Below are positions 8,314 through 17,174 of a DNA stretch of 64,000 bases, one piece after another; position 1 is the stretch's first letter; the number at the start of each line of letters is the position of its first letter. Origin of the DNA: Microvirga makkahensis (lineage in GTDB: Bacteria > Pseudomonadota > Alphaproteobacteria > Rhizobiales > Beijerinckiaceae); NCBI RefSeq assembly GCF_009830105.1, contig NZ_WURB01000023.1:1-64000 (forward strand), read 5' to 3'. The notes beneath the pieces are model-generated. The model was not told where the DNA came from. It worked only from the letters and a program-made list of their open reading frames with translations, and made no database searches. The translations under genes and the position numbers were made by a program.

Positions 8314-9040
8314 TTCCTCCGCTCTCGTGGTCTTCTCGGGCGGGCAGGACTCGACCACCTGTCTGGCCTGGGCGCTGTCGCGCTACGAGCGGGTCGAGAC
8401 CATCGGATTCTCGTATGGCCAGCGCCATGCCATCGAGATGGACTGTCGGGAGCCGATCCGGCAGGCGCTTGCCAGCCTGTCGCCGCTCTGGGCCAGCCGC
8501 CTCGGACCGGATCGGGTGATCCCGCTCGACGTGCTGGGCGAGGTCAGTGTGAGCGCGCTGACCGCGGACCTGCCGGTGACCGACAGCCGCGCGGACGGGC
8601 TGCCGGCGACCTTTGTGCCCGGTCGCAACCTGGTGTTTCTCACTTTTGCGGCGATCGTCGCCTTCCAGCGCGGCCTCAAGCGCGTGGTGACGGGCGTCTG
8701 CGAGACGGACTTCAGTGGTTATCCCGATTGCCGAGACGACACGATCAAGGCGCTCCAGACCGCGCTCAACCTCGGCATGAACGCGCGGCTGGTGCTCGAA
8801 ACGCCGCTGATGTGGATCGACAAGGCCGAAACCTGGGCTCTCGCACAATCGATAGGCGGGGACGCGCTCGTCGACCTGATCGTGCAGGAGACCCACACCT
8901 GCTACAACGGGGATCGCGACATCCGGCACGACTGGGGCTTCGGCTGCGACAGGTGTGATGCCTGTCGGCTCCGGGCAGCAGGATGGCAGCGTTATCTCCG
9001 ACACCGGAAGCTAAAGGTGGAAGATCACGCTCTGCGTTAA
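8300..9040 (+). CDS. queC: 7-cyano-7-deazaguanine (preQ0) synthase
   Basis: 246 residues from the ATG at 8300; a TTG two codons upstream is an alternative. ATP-dependent conversion of 7-carboxy-7-deazaguanine to preQ0. PP-loop motif [15 protein letters not shown] near residue 15, [40 protein letters not shown], and the zinc site [11 protein letters not shown] at the C-terminus with an upstream HTC. Overlaps queD by 14 bp. This is the SGGQDST lineage of QueC, clearly different from the SGGLDSV lineage of the stump at 7136-7303, so the operon has held two kinds of queC. Confidence 0.95.
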   Translation: MTAADSSALVVFSGGQDSTTCLAWALSRYERVETIGFSYGQRHAIEMDCREPIRQALASLSPLWASRLGPDRVIPLDVLGEVSVSALTADLPVTDSRADGLPATFVPGRNLVFLTFAAIVAFQRGLKRVVTGVCETDFSGYPDCRDDTIKALQTALNLGMNARLVLETPLMWIDKAETWALAQSIGGDALVDLIVQETHTCYNGDRDIRHDWGFGCDRCDACRLRAAGWQRYLRHRKLKVEDHALR

Positions 9041-9069
9041 GTCCGAGGCTGAGGATGGGCTCGCATGGC

Positions 9070-9729
9070 TCAGCGATCGAGCACGGTGCGTCCTGCGGCA
9101 GTTCTCGCCTGCCATTTGAGGCCCTCGAGCTCAGGAACCTTACCAGCCTCCTCCGGCCATCCGAGGCAGAGATAGGCGATGAACCGCCAGGATGGAGGCA
9201 CGCTCAATGCGCTTGTCACTTTGGCAGGATCGAGAATTGAGACCCATCCAAGCCCGAGACCATGAACGCACGCTGAAAGCCACAAAATATGGATGGCACC
9301 AACGACCGACCAAGCCAGCGTCTCGGGCATGGTCGCGCGACCGAGGCCATAACCTTGCTCGGTTGCATCTTCACAGAAAACGGCGAGCTGCAGGGGAGCC
9401 TGGTCGAGACCTGATAATTTCAGGCCAGCATAGAGCTTGGCCTGTTCACCTTGATACCCTGCAAGTGCCTCCTGATTGCACAGCTCAAAATTGCCGCGAA
9501 CAGCCCTTCGGACATTCGCGCTTTTGACCCGCACGAACCGCCAGGGTTGGCTATTGCCGACAGAAGGTGCCAATTGCACGAGATCGAGCAGATGTTCCTC
9601 TAACTGCTGAGGAACAGGATCATTTCTGAATCGACGAACATCCCGACGCCAGACCAGCAGCTCCTCGAAGCTGATACGGAAATAATCATCGAACACTGGA
9701 GGAGAGGAACAGCCGACAGGCTGGGTCAT
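9070..9729 (-). CDS. bluB: 5,6-dimethylbenzimidazole synthase
   Basis: 219 residues. BluB is a flavin-destructase that cleaves reduced FMN with oxygen to make the lower ligand of B12. The nitroreductase-like fold shows WRRDVRRFR at the start, LAPSVGNSQPWRFV, GYGLGRATMPETLAWSVVGAIH and GLGLGWVSILDP. These are BluB-specific within the nitroreductase superfamily. It is the final gene of the minus-strand unit cobA-cobB-(zinc ribbon)-bluB and converges on queC with 29 bp between stops. Confidence 0.93.
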   Translation of the reverse strand: MTQPVGCSSPPVFDDYFRISFEELLVWRRDVRRFRNDPVPQQLEEHLLDLVQLAPSVGNSQPWRFVRVKSANVRRAVRGNFELCNQEALAGYQGEQAKLYAGLKLSGLDQAPLQLAVFCEDATEQGYGLGRATMPETLAWSVVGAIHILWLSACVHGLGLGWVSILDPAKVTSALSVPPSWRFIAYLCLGWPEEAGKVPELEGLKWQARTAAGRTVLDR

Positions 9730-9783
9730 GTGCTTTTCCGGATCAGAATGTTTCGAATGGCTATAGAAGGATGTCCTGCTTGG

Positions 9784-9990
9784 CTACATGCGGCGGCCGC
9801 CAGCCTTTGCGAACCGCTTGTCGTGCGGCTCACGCTCATCGCCAGCCTTGGTCGTGCATGCTCGGCCTCGTGCCGCTCCGCAACGCGGACATCGAACATT
9901 CAATGGCAATGGAAGCGATGGATCCTTTTCCCTGGAGAAGTCGTCCGGGCAAGCTCTCAGGCAGTGATGTTCATCCTTGTGAGATTGCAT
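9784..9990 (-). CDS. Small zinc-ribbon-like protein
   Basis: 68 residues from ATG 9990, chosen because aggaag lies 8 bases upstream. The C-terminal half carries VRCPRCGAARGRACTTKAG followed by REPHDKRF: two CxxC-type cysteines, a third Cys eight residues on and a conserved His. This resembles the short CPxCGAxxGxxC...PHxxR zinc-finger domains found in many actinobacterial, phage and alphaproteobacterial small proteins. It overlaps the 3' end of cobB by 20 bp and precedes bluB by 54 bp, so it is almost certainly co-transcribed with B12 genes. A direct role in cobalamin synthesis is not known. Confidence 0.68.
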   Translation of the reverse strand: MQSHKDEHHCLRACPDDFSREKDPSLPLPLNVRCPRCGAARGRACTTKAGDEREPHDKRFAKAGGRRM

Positions 9991-11293
9991 GGAAGAAGCT
10001 TCCTGTCGTAAGCCCGATGCGATGGCCCACAATTCCTAGATCGGTGCCTTCGGCATCCGTGATTGAGGCGAAACCGGCTTCCCGGCTTGTGTCACTCCGA
10101 GTGATGGAGGCATAGTGAAATTCGTGGCCGATCAGGCGTTGCCCGGCTCGCCCGAGCGGTCCGTCATGGAGAAGCTGCGCGACGCGGTATCCCAGATGGA
10201 TCTTGCGCTTGGCGTAGCTCGTGCTCACCGGCAGCAGGCCTGCCATGCGATGCACATGGCCGTCGCCGTCCTCAAGCGTTTCCCCTAGTACCATGTAGCC
10301 GCCGCATTCGCCGTGAACATGGCGCGTCTGCGCAAAGGAGCGAAGACCCTGGAGAAAGCGTTGTGCGTCCGCGATGCGCCCGGCATGGAGTTCCGGATAG
10401 CCGCCGGGCAACCAGCAGCTATCGGCGTTTTCGGGTGGAGGCTCATTTGCGAGCGGCGAGAAGGGGACGATCTCCGCCCCTGCCGCCCGCCAACCGGCAA
10501 GCACATGCGGGTAAACGAACGAGAACGCCTGATCCGATGCGAGCGCGATGCGCTGTCCGAGCGGCATCACGGCAGCGTCGGATGCGACAGTGCTGATTTG
10601 TGTAGGGCGTCCTAAGGCAAGGAGCTTGTCGATATCGACAGAGATCTCCACCGCGTCGGCCAGGTGATCCAGCCTCTGGTCGAGCTCATCCGTCTCGCCT
10701 GCCTGAACGAGACCGAGATGGCGCTCTGGCAGAACCAAGTCGTTGTCGCGCATCAGGGCTCCGAGAGCCGGCAGTCCGATGCGCTCCAAGCCATCTTCCA
10801 CGAGCTTGCGGTGGCGCGCGCTCGCTACCTTGTTCAGCACAACGCCTGCAATCTCGATGCGCGGATCGAACCGTGCGCAACCCAGCGCCACAGCGGCGGC
10901 CGATTGGGCATGACCCGACACGTCGAGGATGAGAATGACCGGCCAGCCGAACAGTGCCGCGATGTCTGCGCTCGCGCCGGTTCGGCCCGTTTCCTGGCGT
11001 ACGCCATCAAACAGGCCCATGGAGCCTTCGGCGATCACGATGTCCGCTTCGCCTGCGCTGTGCGCCGCAAGCGCGCTTAGGAGCGGCCGACTCATCGCGA
11101 AGCTGTCGTAGTTGAAGCTCGGTGCGCCGGTTGCCGCAGCATGAAAGGCGGGGTCGATATAGTCCGGCCCGCTTTTGGCGCCGCGCACGCGCAGCCCGCG
11201 CCGCACGAGCGCGCGCTGAAGTCCGAGCACCACCGTCGTCTTGCCTGAACCGGACCTCGGTGCAGCGAACAGCAGGCCAGGAGCGAGACTCAT
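9971..11293 (-). CDS. cobB: Cobyrinic acid a,c-diamide synthase (hydrogenobyrinic acid form)
   Basis: 440 residues from the ATG at 11293. Glutamine-dependent ATP amidation of the a and c side chains. N-terminal P-loop domain: LLFAAPRSGSGKTTVVLGL, KSGPDYIDPAFH, EGSMGLFDG. C-terminal type I glutamine amidotransferase domain: SCWLPGGYPELHAG, HGECGGYMVLGE with the nucleophile Cys, and the closing GHEFHYA. In the aerobic pathway it acts on hydrogenobyrinate before cobalt insertion by CobNST. Overlaps cobA by 4 bp and the zinc-ribbon gene by 20 bp. Confidence 0.95.
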   Translation of the reverse strand: MSLAPGLLFAAPRSGSGKTTVVLGLQRALVRRGLRVRGAKSGPDYIDPAFHAAATGAPSFNYDSFAMSRPLLSALAAHSAGEADIVIAEGSMGLFDGVRQETGRTGASADIAALFGWPVILILDVSGHAQSAAAVALGCARFDPRIEIAGVVLNKVASARHRKLVEDGLERIGLPALGALMRDNDLVLPERHLGLVQAGETDELDQRLDHLADAVEISVDIDKLLALGRPTQISTVASDAAVMPLGQRIALASDQAFSFVYPHVLAGWRAAGAEIVPFSPLANEPPPENADSCWLPGGYPELHAGRIADAQRFLQGLRSFAQTRHVHGECGGYMVLGETLEDGDGHVHRMAGLLPVSTSYAKRKIHLGYRVAQLLHDGPLGRAGQRLIGHEFHYASITRSDTSREAGFASITDAEGTDLGIVGHRIGLTTGSFFHAISQG

Positions 11294-12096
11294 TGCGCGG
11301 CCTCGACGCCATAATCCAGAAGGTGGTTTTGAATCGCGCTTCGGAGCGTCGCAATGGCTCCGACGGCGACGATGGCAGGCGAGCGGATCACGCCTTCCTC
11401 CACTAGGCGCGGCAGATGCTCGAGGGTGGTTTCCACCACGTTCTCGCGGGAGGTTGTCACTCCATGCACAGCAAGAGCGGAAGTCGAGCCCGGCAGTCCG
11501 CCCTCCACCAGTTCCGCGACGATGTCGGGAAGATTGGTGACCGCCATGTAGAGCACGATGGGAACACCGGTGCGTGCCAGCGCCGCCCAATCAGCCTGCT
11601 GGTCGGGAGCCCTGTGGCCTGTGGCGAGGATCACGGCATGGTTTGTTGCGCGCATGGTGGCGGGAATGCCGTGGATGGCGAGCGAGGCTAGCCCGCTCGA
11701 CACCCCGGGGACGATGCGGAATGGAATCCCGGCGCCAGCCAGGGCCAGCGCCTCTTCGCCCCCGCGCCCGAAGATGAAGGGATCACCTCCCTTCAGGCGA
11801 ACGACCCGACGGCCTTCTTGCGCCAGTGTGATGAGACGTTCACAAATGTCGCTCTGGGCGGCGGAAGGCTGGCCGCCGCGCTTACCCGCATATTCGAGAA
11901 CCGCGCCCTCGCGGGCTATGGAGAGAATGCCGGGATCGACGAGGGCGTCATGCACCACCACGTCGGCGTTTCTCAAGGCATTCAGGGCATGGATCGTGAG
12001 AAGGCCCGGGTCGCCGGGGCCAGCGCCCACAAGCCAGACCGTGCCCGGAAGAAATGAAGGGGACAGACCCGCAAGTGATGTCATGCATGCCTCCAT
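11290..12096 (-). CDS. cobA: Uroporphyrinogen-III C-methyltransferase
   Basis: 268 residues; MTSLAG at 12084 is an alternative start. Makes precorrin-2 from uroporphyrinogen III by two SAM-dependent methylations, the entry step to B12 and siroheme. Signatures: VWLVGAGPGDPGLLTIHAL, VVHDALV, KRGG, VRLKGGDPFIFGRGGEE, PGVSSG and the C-terminal GxxTxRExV-type loop. There is no CysG dehydrogenase/ferrochelatase domain, so it is the stand-alone CobA/SirA type. First gene of its unit, divergent from cbiD with 59 bp between starts. Confidence 0.95.
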   Translation of the reverse strand: MEACMTSLAGLSPSFLPGTVWLVGAGPGDPGLLTIHALNALRNADVVVHDALVDPGILSIAREGAVLEYAGKRGGQPSAAQSDICERLITLAQEGRRVVRLKGGDPFIFGRGGEEALALAGAGIPFRIVPGVSSGLASLAIHGIPATMRATNHAVILATGHRAPDQQADWAALARTGVPIVLYMAVTNLPDIVAELVEGGLPGSTSALAVHGVTTSRENVVETTLEHLPRLVEEGVIRSPAIVAVGAIATLRSAIQNHLLDYGVEAAQ

Positions 12097-12155
12097 GCAT
12101 GACCCGTGGCTTCAAAATGGATATATGACGTCATGGCGATGAGTAGTGAGGGTGC
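12097..12155. promoter_or_regulatory. Divergent cobA/cbiD control region with a perfect palindrome
   Basis: 59 bp separate the cobA and cbiD starts and must hold both promoters or one of them. It contains ATGACGTCAT (12125-12134), a perfect 10-bp palindrome, next to an AT-rich stretch (ggatatat) that could be a -10 region. An operator function is inferred from position and symmetry only. No riboswitch is visible here. Confidence 0.35.
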
Positions 12156-13259
12156 ATGGACGAACTGAAACCCGCCGGACCGTTGCGCCGCGGCTGGACG
12201 ACCGGTGCCTGCGCCACGGCGGCGGCGAAGGCGGCCTATTGGGGTTGGCAGACGGGTGAATTTCCCGATTCTGTGGAGATCCTTCTTCCGGGGGGGACGC
12301 GGCCTGCCTTCTCCCTGGCTCTCGCCGAAATGTTCGAAGGCGGGGCGCGGGCAGGCGTCGTGAAAGATGCCGGCGATGACCCTGACGTGACCCATGGCGC
12401 CCTGGTGATCGCGGCTGTGCGCGCGGGCGCTCCGGATTCGGGCGTGACGTTCCGCGCAGGCGAGGGGGTCGGCACCGTCACCCGGGCCGGGTTGCCCCTT
12501 CCTCCTGGCGAGCCCGCTATCAATCCCGTGCCGCGCCAGATGATCCGCGACAATCTCATGGAGGCTGCGCGCGCCATCGGGGGTCCCATGGACATCGAGG
12601 TGGAGATCTCCATTCCCGGTGGCGAAGCCATTGCTCGAAAGACCCTCAACCCGCGCCTCGGCATCCTGGGCGGACTGTCGATTCTCGGCACCACCGGCGT
12701 GGTGGTGCCCTATTCCTGCTCGGCCTGGATCCACAGCATCTACCGCGGCATCGATGTGGCGCGCGCGGGCGGCGTCGACCACGTGGCGGGGGCGACCGGC
12801 TCGACCTCCGAGAAGGCCGTTCAGGCTCTCTACAATCTGCCGGAGCAGGCACTCATCGACATGGGCGACTTCGTGGGCGGCATGCTGAAGTACCTGCGCC
12901 GGAATCCGGTGCCCAAGGTGACCGTCGCGGGCGGCTTCGCCAAGATGACCAAGCTCGGGCAGGGCCTGCTCGATCTCCATTCGCGCTCGGGCTCGGTTGA
13001 TCTCGATTGGCTGTCGCTGCGCCTGGGTGAGGCAGGAGCCGAGCCTTCCTTTGTGGCGGCGGCGCGCAGCGCCAACACGGCTCTGGAAGTTTTGGAAACC
13101 GCGCAGGAACTCGGATTGCCGCTCGGCGACGTGGTGGCGCAGCACGCGTGGAAAACCGCCGCCAAGGCCCTGCAGGACTCCGGCATCGCGCTCGAAATCG
13201 TCGTGTTCGACCGCAACGGCGTTCTCGTCGGCCGTGTGCCTTTCCATCCGGTCACCTGA
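12156..13259 (+). CDS. cbiD: Cobalt-precorrin-5B C1-methyltransferase type protein
   Basis: 367 residues. CbiD methylates C-1 of the corrin ring in the anaerobic pathway. The family start LRRGWTTGACATAAAKAA is clear, followed by FRAGEGVGTVTRAGLP, EPAINPVPRQMI, NPRLGILGGLSILGTTG and HVAGATGSTSE. Everything around it belongs to the aerobic pathway (CobG, CobK, CobL, CobM, CobN), where C-1 methylation is normally done by CobF, and no cobF lies in this window. Inference: CbiD replaces CobF here. Divergent from cobA, convergent with cobM. Confidence 0.93.
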   Translation: MDELKPAGPLRRGWTTGACATAAAKAAYWGWQTGEFPDSVEILLPGGTRPAFSLALAEMFEGGARAGVVKDAGDDPDVTHGALVIAAVRAGAPDSGVTFRAGEGVGTVTRAGLPLPPGEPAINPVPRQMIRDNLMEAARAIGGPMDIEVEISIPGGEAIARKTLNPRLGILGGLSILGTTGVVVPYSCSAWIHSIYRGIDVARAGGVDHVAGATGSTSEKAVQALYNLPEQALIDMGDFVGGMLKYLRRNPVPKVTVAGGFAKMTKLGQGLLDLHSRSGSVDLDWLSLRLGEAGAEPSFVAAARSANTALEVLETAQELGLPLGDVVAQHAWKTAAKALQDSGIALEIVVFDRNGVLVGRVPFHPVT

Positions 13260-13270
13260 GCCCGCGCACA

Positions 13271-14044
13271 TTATCGGCCGCCCTCGCGGGCGCTAGGCCG
13301 GAAGCGCCGATCGTAATCCGCTGAATAGAGGGCGCTGTCGCGGAAGTCCCTCGCAGCAAGCGTTTGCCCCACCAGGATCAACGCCGTGCGCTCCAGCTTT
13401 TCTGCGCGCACCATGGCGGCCAATGTGCCGAGCGTACCCTTGATCACCCGCTCGTCCGGCCAGGACGCGCGCCAGACCACCGCCGCCGGACAATCCTCGC
13501 CATAGAACGGCAGCAATTCCTCGACGACCTTGTCGATCACATGGATAGAGAGGTGAATGGCAAGTGTCGCCTTGGTCCGGGCAAAGACGGCAAGCCGCTC
13601 CGTCTCCGGCATAGCCGACGCCCGGCCCGAGGTGCGGGTGAGGACCACCGATTGGCCAATCTCGGGCACTGTCAACTCGCGCCCGATGGCGGCGGCGGCG
13701 GCGGCAAAGGCGGGAACGCCGGGCGTGATCGTGTAGGGAATGCCGAGCGCTTCGAGGCGCCGGATCTGCTCGCCCATGGCGCTCCAGATCGAGAGATCGC
13801 CGGAATGGAGGCGCGCCACGTCCTCGCCGTTCCCATGCGCGCGCGCATATTCCGCCGTGATCGCGTCGAGATCCAGAGGCGCCGTGTCGACGAGGCGCAC
13901 GCCGGGCGGGCACCAGGAAAGAATTTCGGATGGAACGATGGAGCCCGCATAAAGGCAGACGGGACAGCGCTCGACGAGCGCGCGTCCGCGCACGGTGATC
14001 AGATCGGCGGCTCCGGGGCCAGCCCCGATGAAGTGAACGGTCAT
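13271..14044 (-). CDS. cobM: Precorrin-4 C11-methyltransferase
   Basis: 257 residues, SAM-dependent tetrapyrrole methylase. [58 protein letters not shown] and [13 protein letters not shown] are CobM/CbiF hallmarks. It places the C-11 methyl group on precorrin-4. Last gene of cobL-cobE-cobM; its ATG overlaps the cobE stop by 4 bp. Converges on cbiD with 11 bp between stops. Confidence 0.94.
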   Translation of the reverse strand: MTVHFIGAGPGAADLITVRGRALVERCPVCLYAGSIVPSEILSWCPPGVRLVDTAPLDLDAITAEYARAHGNGEDVARLHSGDLSIWSAMGEQIRRLEALGIPYTITPGVPAFAAAAAAIGRELTVPEIGQSVVLTRTSGRASAMPETERLAVFARTKATLAIHLSIHVIDKVVEELLPFYGEDCPAAVVWRASWPDERVIKGTLGTLAAMVRAEKLERTALILVGQTLAARDFRDSALYSADYDRRFRPSAREGGR

Positions 14045-14427
14045 GAATGGATCTCCCGTCGCGCCAGGGCGCAGGTGGCGGAGGCTGAAGCGATGCGCTC
14101 CAGGATGAGTTCCGATTGCGGCCCTCCCGCCGCGAGCGCTGCGGCTTCCGCCACTGACCCGACCCCATGCGCCGCCAGGGAACGTGCGGAATGCGTGCTC
14201 ACGCGCGGCGCTGCCTCCATCAGGGCAGGTCCGGTCACGCTGACGGCCGGAATGGACAGGCGGCGGGCCGCTTCTGTGAAGGCCGGCAGGGCAGCAAGGG
14301 GCTCGATGGTCGCGAGCCGATCCAAGACATCGCCCATCAAGTCGGCGCGGGCAAGGGCCTGCTCCACGAGGGCCACGATCTCGTCGGCGGCGGCATTGCG
14401 CCTGAACCCCACACCGGCCACGATCAT
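14041..14427 (-). CDS. cobE: Cobalamin biosynthesis protein CobE (CbiG C-terminal-like)
   Basis: 128 residues from the Met before [16 protein letters not shown]; six upstream codons are also open. CobE corresponds to the C-terminal domain of CbiG. Its exact role in the aerobic pathway is unsettled; it binds late precorrin intermediates and has been linked to the deacylation step. The G(V/I)GFRxxA start and the [11 protein letters not shown] stretch with the following alanine-rich helix are typical. Translationally linked to cobL (4-bp overlap) and cobM (4-bp overlap). Confidence 0.85.
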   Translation of the reverse strand: MIVAGVGFRRNAAADEIVALVEQALARADLMGDVLDRLATIEPLAALPAFTEAARRLSIPAVSVTGPALMEAAPRVSTHSARSLAAHGVGSVAEAAALAAGGPQSELILERIASASATCALARREIHS

Positions 14428-15677
14428 GGTTTTATCACCACCCATTGCGTCACCGGCATCGCTCCCCGCCAGCCATGCATGCTGCCGACGCGCTCCAGGC
14501 GCGAGAGCGCTAGGCGCCGCATCGCGCCGCCATAACGGGCATGGAGCGTGCCGAGGAGGGTCTCGGTTTCAAGGGTTATCGCATTGATCACGAGGCGTCC
14601 GCCGGATTTGAGCGCCGCCCATGCGGCATCGAACACGCCAGGTTCGGACGCGCCGCCGCCGATGAACACTGCATCCGGCGCGGGCAGGCCGCCAAGCGCT
14701 TCGGGAGCGCGGCCAAGCCGGATGTCGAGCGCCATCGCGCCAAGCTCGGCGGCGTTGCGCCGTGCGCGCTCGGCCCGCTCCTCGCGCTCCTCAATGCCAA
14801 TACAGCAGTTTCGCGGATGACGCAGGCACCACTCGATGCCGACGGAGCCCGCACCCGCGCCAATGTCCCACAACAGCTCGCCCGCCTTGGGGGACAGCGC
14901 CGCGAGGGTCAGCGCTCGCATCTCCGCTTTGGTGAGCTGACCGTCATTCTCGAACCAGGAATCGGGAAGGCCCGGCGCGAGGGGCACAATCCGGGCATCA
15001 CCTGCCGCTACAACCTCGATGGCCACCGTGTTTAGCGGGTCGATCTCTGCGAGACCGAAATCGGAGGCCGTCGCATGGCGGATGCGCTCGCGCGGCCCAC
15101 CCATGGCTTCGAGCACGGTGATCGCTGAAGCGCCGAGCCCGCGCCTCATCATCAGGTCCGCGAGCTTGCCCGGCGTCGAGCCGTCCCACGACAGGGCCAG
15201 CAGGCGCGCTCCCGGTTGCAGATGAGGAATAATACGTTCCAGCGCCCGACCATGAAGGCTCACGCACTCGCATTCCGGCAGCGACCAGCCCATGCGGGCA
15301 GCGGCCAGGCTGAAGGCCGAGGCATGCGGGAAACTCACGATCTCGTCCGCTGGGATCCGGCGTGCGAGCTCCGCGCCGACGCCATAATGGAAAGGATCGC
15401 CGGTTGCGAGCACGCAGGTAGGTTGTCCTCTGCGCGCCAGGATCATGGGATAGCCCTCGGCAAAGGGGCTGGGCCAAACGAGCGCGCGCACGGCAAGCGG
15501 TGCCGCGAGCTCCAGGTGGCGCGCACCACCGATCACCAGTTCCGCCCCATCGAGAGCGGCGAGCGCCGCAGCCGAGAGACCCGCGCGCCCATCCTCGCCG
15601 ATGCCGATAATGGTCAGCCAGGGGCGGCTGGGAGTCGTGCTCGACTTCGGATCAGAATTCAGGGTAAAGGGGCTCAT
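14424..15677 (-). CDS. cobL: Precorrin-6Y C5,15-methyltransferase (decarboxylating)
   Basis: 417 residues from the Met at 15677; the frame is open 46 codons further but lacks similarity. CobL fuses a CbiE-like domain ([44 protein letters not shown]) with a CbiT-like domain ([46 protein letters not shown]). Together they methylate C-5 and C-15 and remove the acetate carboxyl at ring C. The start codon shares the bases CATG with the divergent cobK start, so the two genes have no spacer at all. Confidence 0.94.
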   Translation of the reverse strand: MSPFTLNSDPKSSTTPSRPWLTIIGIGEDGRAGLSAAALAALDGAELVIGGARHLELAAPLAVRALVWPSPFAEGYPMILARRGQPTCVLATGDPFHYGVGAELARRIPADEIVSFPHASAFSLAAARMGWSLPECECVSLHGRALERIIPHLQPGARLLALSWDGSTPGKLADLMMRRGLGASAITVLEAMGGPRERIRHATASDFGLAEIDPLNTVAIEVVAAGDARIVPLAPGLPDSWFENDGQLTKAEMRALTLAALSPKAGELLWDIGAGAGSVGIEWCLRHPRNCCIGIEEREERAERARRNAAELGAMALDIRLGRAPEALGGLPAPDAVFIGGGASEPGVFDAAWAALKSGGRLVINAITLETETLLGTLHARYGGAMRRLALSRLERVGSMHGWRGAMPVTQWVVIKP

Positions 15678-16428
15678 GCGCATTCTCGTTCTGGGTGGCA
15701 CCACCGAAGCCTCCGCGCTCGCGGCGCGGCTGGCGGGTCGATCCGAATTCAACCCCGTTCTCTCCATGGCGGGCCGCACCAGCGACCCGCGCCCCTTGCC
15801 GATTCCCACCCGCATCGGCGGCTTCGGCGGCGTGAAGGGCTTGGCCCGTTATCTCCGTGACGAGCGGACCGAGGCGGTTGTCGATGCGACCCACCCCTTC
15901 GCCGGCATCATGTCCCGCAACGCCGCCGAGGCCTGCGCGCAGACCGGTGTTCCGCTGCTCGCCTTGCGCCGTCCGCCTTGGATACGGCAGGCGGGTGACC
16001 GCTGGATCGGCGTGCCGAATACAGAAGCCGCCGTAACCGCGCTTGGGGAAGAGCCGCGCCGGGTGTTTCTCACCGTAGGCCGCCTCGAACTCCCGCCCTT
16101 CGCAGCCGCCCCGCAGCACACGTATCTGGTTCGCACCATCGAGCCCGTGGGCGACGCGCTGCCCGTGCCGAACCTCCGCGCTATTCGCGACCGCGGGCCT
16201 TTCGACGAGTCCGCCGAGCGTAGGCTCATGGAGTGCGAGCGCGTCGAGGTGGTGGTGACGAAGAACTCCGGTGGGACCGCGACCTATCCGAAGATCGCCG
16301 CTGCACGCGCTCTGGGGCTGCCCGTCATTCTCGTGGCGCGGCCCGCAAAGCCCGCAGGGGTCGAGGAGGTCACGAGTGCCGAGGAGGCGCTCGATTGGCT
16401 CGAACGGCGTCACGGGCGCACTCCGTAG
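15676..16428 (+). CDS. cobK: Precorrin-6A reductase
   Basis: 250 residues from ATG 15676, preceded by aagggg within the cobL coding region. NADPH-dependent reduction of precorrin-6A. Family motifs: [72 protein letters not shown] and VVTKNSGGTATYPKIAAAR. Divergent from cobL with overlapping start codons and convergent with cobJ (19-bp overlap of 3' ends), so it is a single-gene plus-strand unit wedged into minus-strand operons. Confidence 0.94.
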   Translation: MRILVLGGTTEASALAARLAGRSEFNPVLSMAGRTSDPRPLPIPTRIGGFGGVKGLARYLRDERTEAVVDATHPFAGIMSRNAAEACAQTGVPLLALRRPPWIRQAGDRWIGVPNTEAAVTALGEEPRRVFLTVGRLELPPFAAAPQHTYLVRTIEPVGDALPVPNLRAIRDRGPFDESAERRLMECERVEVVVTKNSGGTATYPKIAAARALGLPVILVARPAKPAGVEEVTSAEEALDWLERRHGRTP

Positions 16429-17174
16429 AAGCGGGGCGTATAGACGTAAGGCGTGTCGCCATCGGCCTTTTCGATCAGTCGCGTGGTGCTCGCGCCGATG
16501 ATCACCACAGTGGACATGTCCGCCATGGAGGCCTCGACCTCGGAGAGCGGCACAATTCTGATGCGCTGGTCGGGCCGCCCCACCGCGCGGGCGAAGATGA
16601 TCGGTGTATCTGGGCCGCGAATCTCCGCGACGACCTTGAAGGCTGCTCCAAGCTGCCAGGGCCGGGCGGCGGAGATCGGGTTGTAGAGCGCCACCACGAA
16701 ATCCGCCGTGACCGCCGCTTTCAGGCGCCTTTCCACAACTTCCCAGGGCTTCAGGTTGTCGGAGAGAGATATGGCGCAAAAGTCGCCGCCCAGCGGCGCG
16801 CCCACGTGGGCAGCTGCGGCGAGCATCGCCGTGATACCGGGCTCCACGCGAATGTCGATATCGCGCCAGCTCGGGTCGCCGTTTTCAAGCGCTTCGAATA
16901 CCGCTGCCGCCATGGCGAATACGCCGGGGTCGCCGCCGGAGACTACTGCAACCTGTCCGCCCTTCGCGGCAAGGTCGAGAGCTAGGCGCGCGCGGTCGAG
17001 TTCAACCCGGTTGTCGGATCCATGGCGACGCTGACCTGGCCTCTCAGGCACGCGGCCGACATAAGGACCGTAGCCGATGAGATCCGTGGCCGAAGCGAGC
17101 ACTTCGGAGGCTGCCGGCGTCAGCCAGCGTGGATCGCCCGGGCCGAGACCCACGATGGTCACTTGGCCCGTCAT
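16410..17174 (-). CDS. cobJ: Precorrin-3B C17-methyltransferase
   Basis: 254 residues. Ring-contraction enzyme of the pathway that methylates C-17. VTIVGLGPGDPRWLTPAA, DLIGYGPYVGRVPER, VVSGGDPGVFAMAAAVFEA, VEPGITAMLAAAAHVGAPLGGDFCAISLSD (split motif) and VVALYNP are typical. It is the last gene of the riboswitch-led operon hupE...cobJ and overlaps cobI by 4 bp. Confidence 0.95.
   Translation of the reverse strand: MTGQVTIVGLGPGDPRWLTPAASEVLASATDLIGYGPYVGRVPERPGQRRHGSDNRVELDRARLALDLAAKGGQVAVVSGGDPGVFAMAAAVFEALENGDPSWRDIDIRVEPGITAMLAAAAHVGAPLGGDFCAISLSDNLKPWEVVERRLKAAVTADFVVALYNPISAARPWQLGAAFKVVAEIRGPDTPIIFARAVGRPDQRIRIVPLSEVEASMADMSTVVIIGASTTRLIEKADGDTPYVYTPRFYGVRP

Noticed and set aside
13364..14587. 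407-codon plus-strand frame opposite cobM, cobE and cobL
   Set aside because: Antisense shadow over three well-supported overlapping genes; no domain recognised.
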